The position numbers and the translations under genes were made by a program. Under the pieces are notes generated by a model, which ran no database searches, was not told the DNA's origin, and was given only the letters and a program-made list of their open reading frames with translations. From Henckelia pumila (Eukaryota; Streptophyta; Magnoliopsida; Lamiales; Gesneriaceae), in the NCBI RefSeq assembly GCF_033568475.1, contig NW_027331840.1, positions 62,001 through 126,000 on the forward strand: a stretch of DNA of 64,000 bases, in the 5' to 3' direction. Below, in pieces: positions 25,001 through 38,614 of this stretch. The first letter of the stretch is position 1; the number at the start of each line of letters is the position of its first letter.

Positions 25001-28000
25001 CTGTCCACGTGACCCTGCTTCCTGATTGGGACTCTGAATAAATGAATCCAATGCAGTGAAGAACATGTGGAATCTAACAACTTCAATATCACCATTGAAG
25101 AAGCCATAAACGATAGCATAAGGTGCTAAGTACGTTTCAGATATAACCATTGAACAAGATACTAGTTGCTCTGCTTGGTAAAAACCAAAGCTGTGATCAC
25201 TTGAGCATTTACCATTGGCTTCATCTGGAGAAAGTGCATCATATTGCGATGAGGTCATTTCATCTCCACAGCTCTTTCCTTCTCTGCAAATATTGTGGTT
25301 CAGGCCATCAGTTGCAGGCAAAGAAAAGTTTGAAACCCAACTATCAAAAAGATTACCTTCCCCAAGCATTTCACACTCTAAACTGAGTTTAGCATGACAA
25401 TCCTTTTGCTGATGCAAAAGCCAGATTGTAACATGAGGTCTCCAGAACATGTGTTCCTTGTAATGAGAGCAATTTGACTCAACACGAATCACATAATTTT
25501 TTACAGGTTCGAAAAAAAAGGACATCCTCATATTAGGATGTAATACAGCCGGGATAGCATGTAAAAGTTCAAACTTAAATTTGTTGCTCGAGTAAGATAT
25601 TCTGTACATGACAGCTGCTCCAATGTTATTCCATGCTAAAAATTCTTCCACAAAACCACTATCAGTGGTGTCAGTATCATCTCCCAGGAACATGCCACCT
25701 ACTACATATATGAGGTCTTCAGAACAAAGTTGACAATCCAAGAATGATATATAACCGAAAACAGTTCCACTGTCTGCTTGTCTAAATATGCAATGTGTCC
25801 TATGCACAAGGGCTAACACATGTCCACGCTTTGCAAAAGCCATTAGCAACCCCTTTTTCTCTGAATCATCCATCCAATCCATCACTTCAGAAATTGAGGA
25901 ATCCTTTGGAACGTTAGGCACATTATTCCCTTTTTGTCCAGGTTCCTTCACTATTGGTATATACAGTACCTTACCATATGAATCAATAATCGTCACTAAC
26001 TGCTGCTCCATGTCTTTAGAAGAGAAAATTATAGCCATGGACTTCAAAGGTCCCATTGATACATTCCCATGGAAAACTGTTTGGACTAGTGTTAGAGTAG
26101 ATGTGTCCATAATTAGAACAGTAAACTTCAAATGATTAATGTTTTGTAAATCTGCATCCCCTGAAGATTCATCCCCTTCCATTGAATTAAGTATCTGATG
26201 TTCTTGGTTTGGAAAACAACAAGAAATGCATACATATCTTCTATTTTTTGGCAATGGCCTAATTATGGAAGGGCTCCCAGCCCAAGGAGGAATTTTCCTT
26301 CTTCGCCTACAGTGTCCACTTGCTCTGCTCCAAACACATAATACCCCATCAGTGCAGGCACTTATTAATGCACCAAAGTTAATTGCATTTTCAGGAAGAT
26401 CACTCACATCAGACAAGTTTTCGCTTTCAGGCCCCTCAAAAGGAAAGCAAATCCCTAAATCAGCTATTGGAGCGTTATGACCACACAACATTGCAACTGG
26501 TTTCATTTCCTGACCAACAGACGTACCAAATGAAAATAATGAGTGAACAAAAAACTTAAAACTTAATCTAATGCGGTAAGGTCACTGTATCACTCTGGCA
26601 AGAATTGGATGTATAAGAATTTTAATGTGAGGAAATCCTACTGATAAATCTTTTTTTATAAGAAAAGATGATATATTAATATAGAAATTTAATAGTTACA
26701 AAAGGCGGGCAAGAAATCCGTCGCATACAAAAGGGTAAACAAAATCCCTATCACATCAACAACAAATAAACTTCAAATCACTCAAATCAACCGACTCTTC
26801 AATATCTTCAAAGATTCTCCTACTACATTCCAACCAAACTGAACAACAAATACAATGCACTGCTACTGTCCACAATCCTACTGATGAATCTTGTTCCTAA
26901 GAAAAGTTTGTTTTCCTCAAGAAATTTAATTAATGGCTAAATTTGAATTTTACTTGCTCCACTGAGATTGCAGACACCACTTTCTTATCACAAGTTTTAA
27001 AGTTTGGTTTACTTTGACAACTGTAGAGAAGGTTAATCTTGATAGGAGCTGTCAGCAGCCAAGTCATGTTCATGTTCATAATGAAACTGATTTTCCAGTT
27101 CTTGCCCAGATAAGGTACATTATCTTCTTTTCGTAAAAATAAAATATGAAACTAGATAGTTTTTCTTTTTGTTGAATTTATAGATAGTGATCGCTTCAAC
27201 ACAAGACTGGGTTTGTGTTCTTATTGATCACAAAGATGTAACATTTAGAAAGGAAAATATTTTCTTTTCATTTACGACATTAATGTCATGATGGTGAATT
27301 CTGGATCTTTGCTCGGTCATACCTTTCTTGGTAATTTATAATTTATGCAACTGCAGTAGTGCACAAAAAAGGTGACTATAGCCTATTGGCATCAAATTAC
27401 TTGTCATTTTACATGCTTGTGAATAAATTTCACCCAAGGACTGACTCATTGTTTGCCACTTAGGTTCTAAATAACAGCAAAAGAAAATGTATAGATTGAA
27501 TTGTAACACTATCATACAAATCGATTGTCACATGCATAGTTTGATATCATCTACAATTTTTACTTAGTATTCACGGTTATATTGTTAACCCCAGGTTCTT
27601 TGGATGAGAAATATGTTGCTTAGTGTGTAATTAATAGTCCTCTCAGTCCTTCAAAGAACTTCAGGAAATTTAACATAATCAACTTTTTGTTTCCTCGAGG
27701 TACACCAGACTTCTGTAATCTCTTCAGCCAAATATTGTCGCTTTTCTTATGGAATTCAACGTTAAAAAAAAAGAACTTAATGTAAAACTCCTGGTTTGGT
27801 TCATGCAATCATGCTTCGTTTCAACTTTCATTGTATCTTCATGCGAATATAAATGTCGAAGAATAACCCTCCAGAGTCCAGACACATCATATGCAACAAA
27901 AAATCAGAACATCAATTAAGCACCTTCCTATGAGTAAATTAAACAAAATCCAGATGCGTAAGACAAAAGTCAATTCACAGTCATTCCATCCTAGTTTGTG

Positions 28001-28168
28001 TAAAACAATCACCGTTTTTTCGGGAGAGGCAATGAGGTTCCACCAGATGATGGAGCCATCGTAACCACCAGTGTAAAGCGTGGGCGGCTCGTGAATCGCG
28101 GCGACGGCGGTGACTCTGTGAACCGGTGGCGAGCCGGACCATAAGCAGGCCAATGATTTACATTTCAT
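19093..28168 (-). CDS. WDR7/rabconnectin-3-beta-like WD40 protein
   Basis: Nine exons: 28013-28168, 23771-26509, 23585-23688, 23352-23421, 21832-22623, 20976-21178, 20534-20657, 19699-19905 and 19093-19236. All are GT-AG and in phase, giving 1512 residues. WD40 blades are visible at the N-terminus (LYTGGYDGSIIWWNL, LISACTDGVLCVWSRASGHC), around residues 560-660 (VLMSGSMDCTVRIWDLDSGD, ILYIWDVKTGGCERIL) and at the C-terminus (GLMIRWWSLGSVWWEKL). Between them lies a helical region (SFWQHEFEHVKM, HCAASRAIPLSLC). This blade-helix-blade order matches plant homologues of WDR7. In animals WDR7 partners DMXL/rabconnectin and controls V-ATPase assembly; a similar endomembrane role here is inference. 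Exon 4 uses the acceptor before SALAAFYMRKFAD; an earlier AG gives a stop. Intron 1 holds a LINE remnant. Confidence 0.92.
26653..26873 (-). mobile_element. short 5'-truncated LINE-type remnant in WD40 gene intron 1
   Basis: The insert is flanked by 19-base repeats (26634-26652 and 26874-26892, one mismatch) beginning AATCCTACTGAT. On the minus strand it ends in TATAAAAAAA directly next to the repeat, the A-rich tail of target-primed retrotransposition. The 221-base body has no ORF, so LINE versus SINE rests on the tail type only. Confidence 0.65.
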
Positions 28169-29832
28169 CGGAGCAACGATCTGTTTGGCTTCCGCCTTGG
28201 ATGCCGTTTGGAAGCGGAGTATAATAATAACCTTAAAATCGTTGTCCTAAGCGATTTTATGAGATTCTCACCCTTAGATCATTCTCCAAAGGCATTAATT
28301 ATTAGGTTAATTATATCAGTATCTAAATTCTAGATAAGGTAATTTTTTTAATTTTTTTTGGGATCAAAGATAAGGTAATTTTTTAAGTTAAATATAAAAC
28401 TCATCATCTTTAAATTTTGATCTGGAAAAAATATTTTCAAATATTCTCTATTATTTTATTTATAATAAATAATTTATTTCATGAAATACTAATTAGTACA
28501 TAAATTAAACAACTTAAAAGCTCTTTCAAACAACTTATAAGCTGTTTTAGAACTTTTAAGCTCTGAAAATGTGGTTGGTAAAATTTTTAAAAAAACAGCT
28601 TATAAGGTGTCAAAATAAGCTATTTGACAGCTTATAAGCTGTTTTAAAAAAGTAAGGGGGAGGTACTTTTTTTAAAAAGATTTTATTTTAATATTCTATC
28701 TCTCTAAAATATCCTTGAATATTTTAATAAATTTTCATCTTATCCTCCACTCATTAAATATTAAATATTATTTTAAAAAAATTACAAATCACATAAATTT
28801 TTCTAAAAGTAAAATATTAAAACAATTTTATTTTTTAATATAGATTTATTCTAAAATTATTTTCGTATATATATATAACTCGAAACATTATTTTCATAGA
28901 ATTATACCATTTTTGGTAATTTTGACAATAAAAAGATCTTATAATACCAAACATATCAACATCTTTAAGTTTTTTAAAATACGTTTACCCAAAAACTTTA
29001 ACAGCTTATTTTTAAAATAAGTTCTAAGAGTTTTATAAGCTCATAAAACAGCTTATAAGCTCTTTTCAATAAGCTTAGTCAAACACCCTCTAGTGTTTGG
29101 GAAAACATCTAGAAAACACTTCTAAGTTTTTTATTAACAAAATTTCATAAAATTTCAAAATTTTGTTTAGGTAGAAACTCTCGGAAACTCGTTTAAACAC
29201 TACCTAAGTCACCTACCTAAGTCGCGGATCAGTTAGAACCACAACGTAGTCCAAGTTACTGTTCAGTTGCCGCATAAGCCGCAATCGCATACTGAATTCC
29301 ATCGATTTCACTGTAAATAAAAAATAAGATGCTGATAATGTACATGATTTCGATAAATTGTAAATTAGATTTTTGTAATCATTTCAATATCACTGACATT
29401 TACACATTAATTCAGTTAATTTAGATGAAGTAGTCATCAATTTTAGTAAAGCAAATTATCATTTCTTTGAACGTCCACAGAGCAGTGTTTTCTTATATAA
29501 TGACTGATGGGAGAAAGAACAGTAGATAATCATTGAAATCATCTGGTAACTATTTTAAATACCTCCAATATATCCAACCCTATACACGTCCCCCAACTTC
29601 TTTTTACATTTAAATACAGAGTGGAATCCTACTTACAAAGCTGCAAAATTCTCAAATTTTGAGGGGCATCTGCAATTAGTGCAAAAACCAATCCCAAGAA
29701 ACATACACATTCGATTCAAAACTTATGCAGCCACGACCGAGTGAAGAACATAATGCATCCCAGTTGATCCATCAAACTCGAAGCTCAAATTTCCGTCCTA
29801 GATGGTACAGTTTTGGATGAACCTGGCCTCTT
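28169..29832. other. spacer between the WD40 5' end and the SUMO ligase 3' end
   Basis: The first bases carry the WD40 gene promoter, which has no obvious TATA box. Most of 28503-29210 is repeat DNA listed separately. The last 400 bases probably include the 3' UTR of the SUMO ligase gene. No extra gene is supported. Confidence 0.5.
28503..29090. repeat. AGCTTATAAGCT-rich dispersed repeat
   Basis: The palindromic word CTTATAAGCTGTTTT and close variants recur on both halves, in inverted order, with an AT-rich centre. The right edge ends GTCAAACACCCTC. This looks like a degraded MITE, but the left end and target duplication are unclear. A further short inverted pair (TAGTGTTTGGG near 29091 and AAACACTA near 29200) directly follows and may be a second small element. 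Confidence 0.4.
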
Positions 29833-32800
29833 TCAGCCATGAAAGATTGTAGTGGCAGGGGGAGGATTATTCATGAATGACTTCGCATCAGAGATATGTC
29901 GAGCAGCTTCTTGGTTAGGTCGAACTATGTACTCGTTCAACGCATCGGTTAAAGCCTGCCCAGAAAGAGCCCCACGCATACGTCCAGCGGGCCGCCAGTT
30001 CTGATTAGTTGGGTTGGTAACATTATCCCCTGCTAATGGGGTTGAACTTGTTCCAGAGTTCGTTGAGAACATGGGCGCTGCTAATGTTCTTGATGGATTA
30101 AGTGCCAGGTGCGTTGCTTGGTTTGCGGCTGCAATCAAATGAGCTTGTTGACTTTTCATTAAGACATTTGCATGACCAATCCTGTCTTGTAAACCTCCCG
30201 TGTGGGCTGGAGGGTGGAAGAAATGGATACCAGGTTGCAGCGCAGGTGACTGATCCTGGCCATGAGATTGACTTGGTGCTTGAGGCATCCTTAGGTTCAC
30301 CATCTGCTGACTTGATATTTGGCGTCCATCTGTACCCCGGTAAGCATTTGGGACCTGATTTGGGGCACGCTGAGTAACATTCTGATGAGCTAATCTAGAC
30401 GAAGCTAGTGAGCTATTTTGCTGCCAATAATTCTGGAAGAGAGGGAAATGAATGAGTGCATGACCGCGTATAAGATTCATGTATATGTCACAGAGTGTAT
30501 TACCAAGAAACAGAAATATATGTTACGCATCATCTTTTACTGAATATCAAGTCATAGGAAGAACATTAATTTGCCAGAAGTAAAAACAACACAAACAGAA
30601 AAACAAGGAAGAAAAGAACGAGGGATGGCCATGCCCCACCCTCCCCTACTGAAGTATGACAATTTTGAAATTTTGTACTTAATTTTTCTAAAAGGGGAAA
30701 AACCAGCGGTTAGAAGACTAATGGTTCACCTGTATAACAGGGTACTGATTCAATGATGATGAGGGCAAATGTAGATTCGAAATAACTGTTGAAGTGGTAT
30801 TAGTTGGCGCAGCAGGGTAAGCTTGATAAGCTGCTGAGAGACCATTCTGCATAAATGTATTCAGACTATTTGTAGAGGTTTGTTTTAGGACAGGAGCAGT
30901 CATATGTGGAGGGGCCTGAACTGCAATTGGTGTTCCAGATACTTGTCTCGATACTGATGGAAACCTTCCATACTCGTTAGTGATCATTGGGTTTCCAAAT
31001 TGATACTGCTGAGGTTGCAAAGTATTTGGCAAAGAAGTTTCGCTTTGAGGGAGGGAGGTGCTAGCAAGAGCATTACTAGCAAATGTGCATATTCTGTTTG
31101 GATCAGTAATAGGAATCTCAGATAAACCAGCAGGTGGTGCAATATGATTCGAAGTGGCAGCATAAGCACCAAGATTCCGTGTATTTGATGTAAAATCTGG
31201 AAAATCTGGCACAAAGGTTGACATGAAGATTCTTAACCATGAGTCATCCTCAGCACGAACATTGCTTCGATTCACATCATTTGTGTGTGTCCTGTAAGGG
31301 TCGACTACCGTTGTCTGCGTCAAAGATCGACTTTGAAGAGCCGTTGAGGAAAGCTTCCGGTCTTCAGTTTCATTTGGAGTAAAATCCATTGAATCATTCT
31401 GAGTAAGATCGAGTATATCAACAGGAACATTTAATAAGCCAACAGATTCAGTTTGTGGAGACTCATTTTGTCCAGAATTAGAGGTCCTATCCTCTGACGT
31501 GTGTGCATTATCATCAATTTCCATGACAGCATTCCATGAACCATCTGAAGCTAATATTACATCGGTGACACTTGTTCCGACCTCTTTCAAGATCTGAACA
31601 CAATCCAACCACATCAAGATAAAATGGGGGAAGGGGGGTGGGGGGGAGGGATGGTATTCAGTAAAAAGTGGCTCATGCAAATAAGTTACTTGCCTTAACC
31701 ATTTTTTGGTCTATGCGAAGATCAGTGAAACAGACATGCTGATTACAATATGGGCAGCGCCAGGAGGGTCTTCTTGAGTTGATACCCACGTAGTTGTCAA
31801 AATCGAAACACTGGAATGAAAAGGACAAAAGGTAGGTCGTCGAATTACAAACAGATTGTATAGAATTAACACACTATGAATGCTCTCTGTAGGGGTCACG
31901 GGGATGATTATTCTGATTTTAATTTCCTTGTATTAATAGGCCTAAGTGATGGATTTAAAGTTTACTCGTTTGCTTATATGTGAGAGCCATGTTATCACAT
32001 CTAAGAATTTCAAGTTGTATTTGCACCTGATAAGTGATAAAATCTCTAGTTTCTTTCTTTTTAAATTGTGGGATTAGAAAATGAGGAAATAAATTTTATA
32101 ACGGGTGGAGCATATTATTATATACAAATATATATTATTTATCTGGAATTTCACAAATTCATAGTGTAAACCTAGACCACCATAAAACTCAAATAAATAT
32201 GGTACCCGATACCAACCTGACCCGATCAGGTAAATACTCTAATATATATCCAAAACCACAACACAATGGGATTAGAGTAAGCAGTTTTTTTCTTTAAACA
32301 TAAAAACACACAAAAGAAACTAACCACAAATATATGGTATTCCTTACCAATTGACAATACGTGCAACTTCACAAATTTTATTTTCAGAAGCATCAACTTT
32401 GTTTAAACATGGGTGCTTGGAAGTACCTGAATATGTTTGCATGAATGTCCTTTGACAGGAATTTCGATACGCCTGAGGCTATATTAATTTAAAGACAGAA
32501 TAAACAAATTAGCAGAACATGCAAAACTGAATTTGAAAAATGCATGAAACGATGATCCCGTAAAAAAGTCTAAATAAATAAAGACAACAAAATAAACATT
32601 GATAACGTTAAAAAGAAAGGGAAAAAAAAAAGGAATTGTAAGAACCACCGGAGTGAGTAATACAAAAGTATGGGAATTGAAGAGGTCCTGAAAACTTCTT
32701 CTGAAGTCGCATATTATACATTTCCAGTAACAGTGTTATTGATGCATGGTCAAGAAACAGGTAATCACAATGTCACCAAGATCACATCACCTTTGCATTG

Positions 32801-35800
32801 GAAGCATAATCAACCAGCACACAATAGAAGAAACACTACGGTTCATTCAATTTGTTCTCGCGTAAATAAATCATAAATGAAGAGGAAAGAACGAAAAATT
32901 GAGTTTCAAAACAAATAATAAATATTACCTGATGGGACAGCTTAGTGGTATTCGTGATGCCCCCTCAATGATTTCAGAATCTACATTAAAAATAAATTAA
33001 AAAATTTATAAGATTATGTCTGGTGTTTGTTAAGTACAATCTAGATTATCAAGAAACAAAAACTCATCCAAGAGCTTGTTATCCAAAACAGTTGCTTTTA
33101 ACAGTAAAAATATGAAAAGAATTGTGAATCAGTTGGTAATAAGTTTATTCCAAATAGCACCTGAATCCACAATTGGAGGAGCATGCTCATAATCTAGGAG
33201 AGAATTTGAATCAGGTTCTGGCACTTCACTCATGCAAGCAACTGCTATAAGATAATTTCCTACACAAAAATAAACATTTAGCAAGAATAATTGAAATTTC
33301 TGACAATAAAACCAGAATCCTGTTACAAGGAAACCCTAAGCTAACTATACCATTAAATTCACCAACAGCCTGGAGAAGATTCAACCCATTTGTCAGTAAA
33401 TGAGTCAGAACTGTAGGATTTTGAGGCCCTGTATCCTGAGAAAGACAAAGCATGCGTACAACCAGAATAATTATACTCCTTCAAAAGGTGAAAATGCTTC
33501 AAATATATTAATCTTCGTCAAACCATGTAAAGACCGGTTCTCCTCTCCACGCCATGTCCATTCACGAGAAAGCTGCAGAAGAAAATACAGCAGATTTCAC
33601 AAATAATACGATGAAGAGATAAACTAAATGTTCGTTCCAATGCAAAGAAAAAGAAAAAAGAACAACGTACTTCACTTTAGAGGGGCTAACGAGGCATGCA
33701 GATGTCTCAATACTATCCATTTGTCCAACAAATAACCGCTGCAAGAAAAATGAATTATCAGATCAACAAGTAATTGATCTATCCACAGTGGGTGCGATAC
33801 AAGACCATTTCAGACATTTTGAATAGCACAATCTAAATCAAGATAACGAGAACGACTCTATCCACAAAGAAGTATGTAGCGTAGTAGACATTATGTAACT
33901 ATTTCCTTTTTTTGTCGCAACAGAAGTTACAATCTGTAATTATCATCCAGACAATTGAAGAACATGACATTGGAAGACAACACGCAAGTAAGCCAAAGAT
34001 AACTGCAGTTGTCCTAAACAGTTAATGCAACATAATCGGTACTTAACTAGTCATTATCCCAGCTCATGTTTCAGAATCCACTCTTATAAGTTAGCGTGCA
34101 TCTCATGAATTAGACTAATAGCTCCTGACATAACTTAGGAAATGAGATAAAGCACTGAAATATATCAGAAACAGCATTGCAAGCTTAAGCAAGCCCTGTT
34201 GTGAATAGTTATCGATGCCCCAAATTCTGCAAAACTATACACTTAGAATCATGATTGGATGTGCTTACTATTTTTTCTCCGGGAGCTGACTTCGTATTCT
34301 CTGAAATCTGAAAGTCTCTCACATAAGCATCAAACCCAGGCTACAATTCAACCAAAGCGCACCAATACAATCAGCAATCATACTTATGAGAGATTAATCT
34401 TGATTATAGTAGAGAAGAGAGAGTAACAACCTTGACTTCAATGTATAGAAACAGATGACCCATTTTCATTCTTGGATAGAATCTGCACACATACACCACA
34501 CAACCAATACTGTTTTAGATGCACAGTCTATGTTGTGTAACTTAGAGCTATGGCTGGGAGTCAAGTGATATGGCATAGTTGATTCTCTGTTGCAGAATCA
34601 TCTCTCTAGGATTCATTTTGTCCTTTCATGATTTGGTTATTATAGCTCCTCATTACTTGCAAACTTCAGGGTGCGGTCACCATTTTTTTCTTCTTTTTTT
34701 AGTGCGCTCACCATTAGGTACGTAGAAATGCAATTTTAAAGACGGGATAATTCTCGTAACTCTTGAGTAATACCAACCAAGAAACAAAACGATTAATAAC
34801 ACTCACTCATACTAATGTTGGCATAAAGTATGTGAAGGATATGATCATAACCCTCTATTACTTGGTGGGAAAGCCAAGTAGATAACATTTCGGTATCTTC
34901 AAAACAAAAGGAGTACAAAAATATGTTTGTTTCAAATTTCAGTCCTTCCCTTATGATGACTTAGTAATGAGAAATTCATAATTTTCTGTTAAATCAACTG
35001 ACCCCCTTTTTTCCTTCACCACAACCTTTCATTTCTACAAGCAAAGAAGGAAGTCCTATCCCTTCTCCCAATTCCTCCTAGCCAATAACCACCACCACCC
35101 ACCAACTGACCCACCCACCGTGACTCACGAGCACAGTTGGAATCTTACAGCTCGTAAATCTCTTGAAACCGTGAAACCAGTTTGAACTGGAAAGCTATTA
35201 TTATGTGATTTTTCAAGCTTCACCAGATGATTAGTCATAAAAAAACTAAAACAATGGTAATGAGTATTTTACCTTGACATGATTGAGTTGATGACCAAAT
35301 TAGAACAGCCAGGTTCAGTGTTAAAATTGGACACGTTACAAAAATTGCTTGCGATCTGTGTATGCAGATAGAAAATTCAACAAAAAGTGGCCATTGTGAA
35401 CCCGTCAACTAGGAAAAAAAATTGACAAACTGTAACTATTGTTAACAAACCTCATTTGCCAGATTACTCAATTCTTCAGAATCTCTATCTGAAAACCACC
35501 CAGTTTGACAAGCATTCTACCAAATAATTTGAAGTTCAAGAGAACACGACACAAGAGGATATTATTCTCCATGAGGTGAAAGTAAAATACGTAAAAAATA
35601 TTTTGGTTACTTGAACATAAGAACATCTCATAAAAAAGTTGATATTTATGATAGCTAAGATTCAAGGTTGAAAATGTCACATGGGAAACTTGCATGCACA
35701 TGTGAGAGTTCAGACCCTTGGCATAAATACAACAAGTTTCATCAATTCCCAAAATAACTAAATTACAATAACTAAAATGAAAAGTATGGATATTGTTATT

Positions 35801-38614
35801 TGTGTGGGGTGAAGAGGAGACAAGTTCAAATTATTCTATTTCTAGGTAAGGCCAAAAAACAAATTTCTTCATAGCTATATCCAGGTAAAGGAATCCAATC
35901 ATCTACTCGGGATTAATCTGTTACGAGTTAAGAGCTCCTAAAGCAAATGCATATTTAGACAAAAAAGAATTCATTCCATGACCTTATAATCGACAGCATC
36001 ACCACCTATCCTTGTTCCTTCATATGCATAACACAATCACCATTTGAACATTTTTCTCAATTGTACTTCAAACTTGTGTGTGAAACTAAAACCACACAAG
36101 GAATTCAATCATCTACTTGGGATTAGTCTCTCAATAGCTCCTAAAGCAAATGTACATATAGACAAACAGAATTCATTCCATGACCTTATGGTCAACAAGA
36201 GCACCAGATATCAGTGTTCCTTCGTATGCATAGCACAATCACCATTTGAACATTTCTCGGTTGTACATTAAACTTATGTGTGAAACTAAAACCACAAATG
36301 ACAAAGCCATCAATAATGTTATGCAAAATTCAAAACAGAATCATTAAAATTAATCTGGTAGCGGCATTTATATAACTATCTATCTAGAAAGACAGTTGTT
36401 GTCTCTTATGAAGAGCGCTCATTATTAATGAACACATTGAATAAAACCTCAAGCTCATCCAATAAACTATATAACATGTGATATATTACTTTGCACCTGC
36501 AGAGAGTCCCACAAATGAAAGAAAAATATCACACAAACTAAGCTTCTCACCTTGTATGACACACTTAATAATACGAAGAAGAAAACACGTTGAATCATGA
36601 AAATAGCAGGGACACCAAAATCGGTAGATACAAACTCACCTTAACAGAAATCATAAGGACCATGATGACTGCTTGCACGAGGGTATTGTGTTTCCATAGG
36701 CACACCTACCAAACACATAATAAGTGATATCAATAAAATACTGTCTCCACATGTATTTAAGCCAAAAATTGTTCCACATTCACAGACAGGGTATAGACCA
36801 CGAAAAATGTGAGAAAATCGAGCACATACAAGACAAATGCAATAAAACAAGGCCTTCTTCATACAGTCTTAACTATACATGTTTACCCAAAGAAAACAAA
36901 ATGATAGCACAAATCTATGAAAACTACCAAAAATCAGCCACATGGAAAAAATGAAAAATATGAAACCATCACATCACCTTCTTTAATAGTGAAGGCAGCT
37001 CCACGGCTCTGTTTGGAACTTCATTGTTTGCCATGGCAAAATCAATTTGTCTGTATTTGCCGAAAAGAAAAAAGAAAGGATGAGCATCATCACAATTACA
37101 TACAAACTATTAGCTGAGAAATCAAACCAGTAAATAGGGATTTTTAAATATTCATATAAGAACGAGAACTAGCAACATAAACTAAAGATTTGTAACTGAT
37201 GTTTCTTCCTCTTCAATGCCTTCATAGAAACACTCAAAAGCGATACAAGATGAACAAATTTATTAGAAAATGTTACTAAACAAGCATGATTGTAGATTGC
37301 TTCCTTATACAAAAATGAACGATTGTGAACCAACAGAGGGCCGTGGAACATCGAGAATTTACACCCCTGGTAGTTTATAATCAGACAATCCGAGGATAAA
37401 CCAAAAATTGTAATGAAAAAATGCTGAACCACAAGCAAAAAATTACATAAAAGCTTCACTTCCTAAAGTAAAAGCATATCTAAAGCCAAATCATAAATTA
37501 AACAAAATTTGGGGTTTTAAGAAATCAATCATGCAAATGATCCAGATTCAAGACTTAAACAACCATTTATCAGCCGAGGCAAGAAGTTATTAAAAAACTA
37601 CGTATTTCTTAAGTCAAGATCCTACATATTCCTAACATTTTCCCCCAGTTTATACTTACAAAAGTTTTGTTACAAACTGAACACATGCATTCCCAAAATC
37701 AGAAGATTTAATTCCTGGCTTCTTATTGTCCAGGAAATCATGCTCACACATTTTTATTATGCACACACAATTGCATGGCAGGAAGCCATTCAACCGGAAA
37801 GAAAGATATAAAAAGGAAAGCAGGAGACTGGTAGACAATTGAGAGTTATCACATGCAACCATGTGTTGCCTTAAAGAAAGACAATAGTCGGACTAAACTA
37901 AGAGCATCCAAGTCTTTTGGTCAATAATAAGAGTAACAACCCAACAAAAAATTAAGTGAATACAATCCAGTGACACAAAGACTATAGAAACCGCTAAACC
38001 AAATTCCAACCTATCACATCATATACAGAAGTAACAGAACACGGAAGCAGTTCACCAAACTATTCAAGAAGAGTCAGAAGCCAAAATAACTCCAAAGGAG
38101 TTGTGTTGACAACTTTCATACATACCCAGCCAACTGAATTAGTTACTTAGATTTATCCAATAACGCCCAATTCCGAGACCAACTAAACATAAACTACAGA
38201 GTCCAAACGTTCAAGGAATAAAAATAACGTCATGTCCTGGGCACCTGTGATCACAATACACATCACATGCACGAATCCCAAGTACGGAGGGATATCAAGG
38301 TATGGTAAAAATAAAAAAAATAAATAAATAAACCACTGCTATGGTTCACAGACTCGCAGCCAGACAAGAGAAAGCATCAATATGGACTACAGAGAAAAGA
38401 CCAAAATTCGCAAATATTGCCTGGACAGGGAAAGGCAGAGGCTAAACAACTCGGCGGTGCGTACGTGGCCGCGAACTTGAAGAGACAGGCCATCAATAAT
38501 CTCCGAAATGCAGGAGTTCAACTCTAAAGAAGCGACTGAGCCATTTCTCAGCGCCATTCCACCAACTCCGCCGTTCAATTCTTCGCCGGGGAGCCCCGCC
38601 AGCGTCGCCGCCAT
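29833..38614 (-). CDS. SP-RING (MIZ) E3/E4 SUMO ligase, PIAL1/PIAL2-like
   Basis: Sixteen exons: 38421-38614, 36978-37050, 36640-36705, 35451-35516, 35273-35355, 34431-34482, 34269-34340, 33671-33738, 33524-33572, 33351-33435, 33161-33259, 32929-32980, 32427-32478, 31694-31810, 30730-31593 and 29833-30432; 863 residues. PIAS-like proteins promote SUMO chain formation and transcriptional silencing in the nucleus. The SP-RING is assembled from three exons: LSCPIS, HSCKHIQ and CFDFDNYV...WRCPYC, keeping the Cys/His ligands. FYPRMKMGHL and LFVGQMDS belong to the conserved N-terminal region. VDILDLTQND, C-terminal to the ring, fits a SUMO-interacting motif. The tail is Gln/Pro/Ser-rich and disordered, ending near NWRPAGRMRGALSG. 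Introns 1 (AG|GCAATA) and 14 (AAG|GCAAGT) need GC donors; GT alternatives break the frame. Confidence 0.92.
35887..36297. repeat. tandem duplication in SUMO ligase intron 3
   Basis: Two copies of about 205 bases in tandem. Each begins AAGGAAT(C/T)CAATCATCTACT and ends GTGTGAAACTAAAACCACA. They differ by scattered substitutions and small indels, so the duplication is not recent. Confidence 0.85.

Noticed and set aside
28503-29090. A defined MITE with terminal inverted repeats
   Set aside because: Internal palindromic words are clear, but I could not place both ends or any target duplication, so only a repeat is called.
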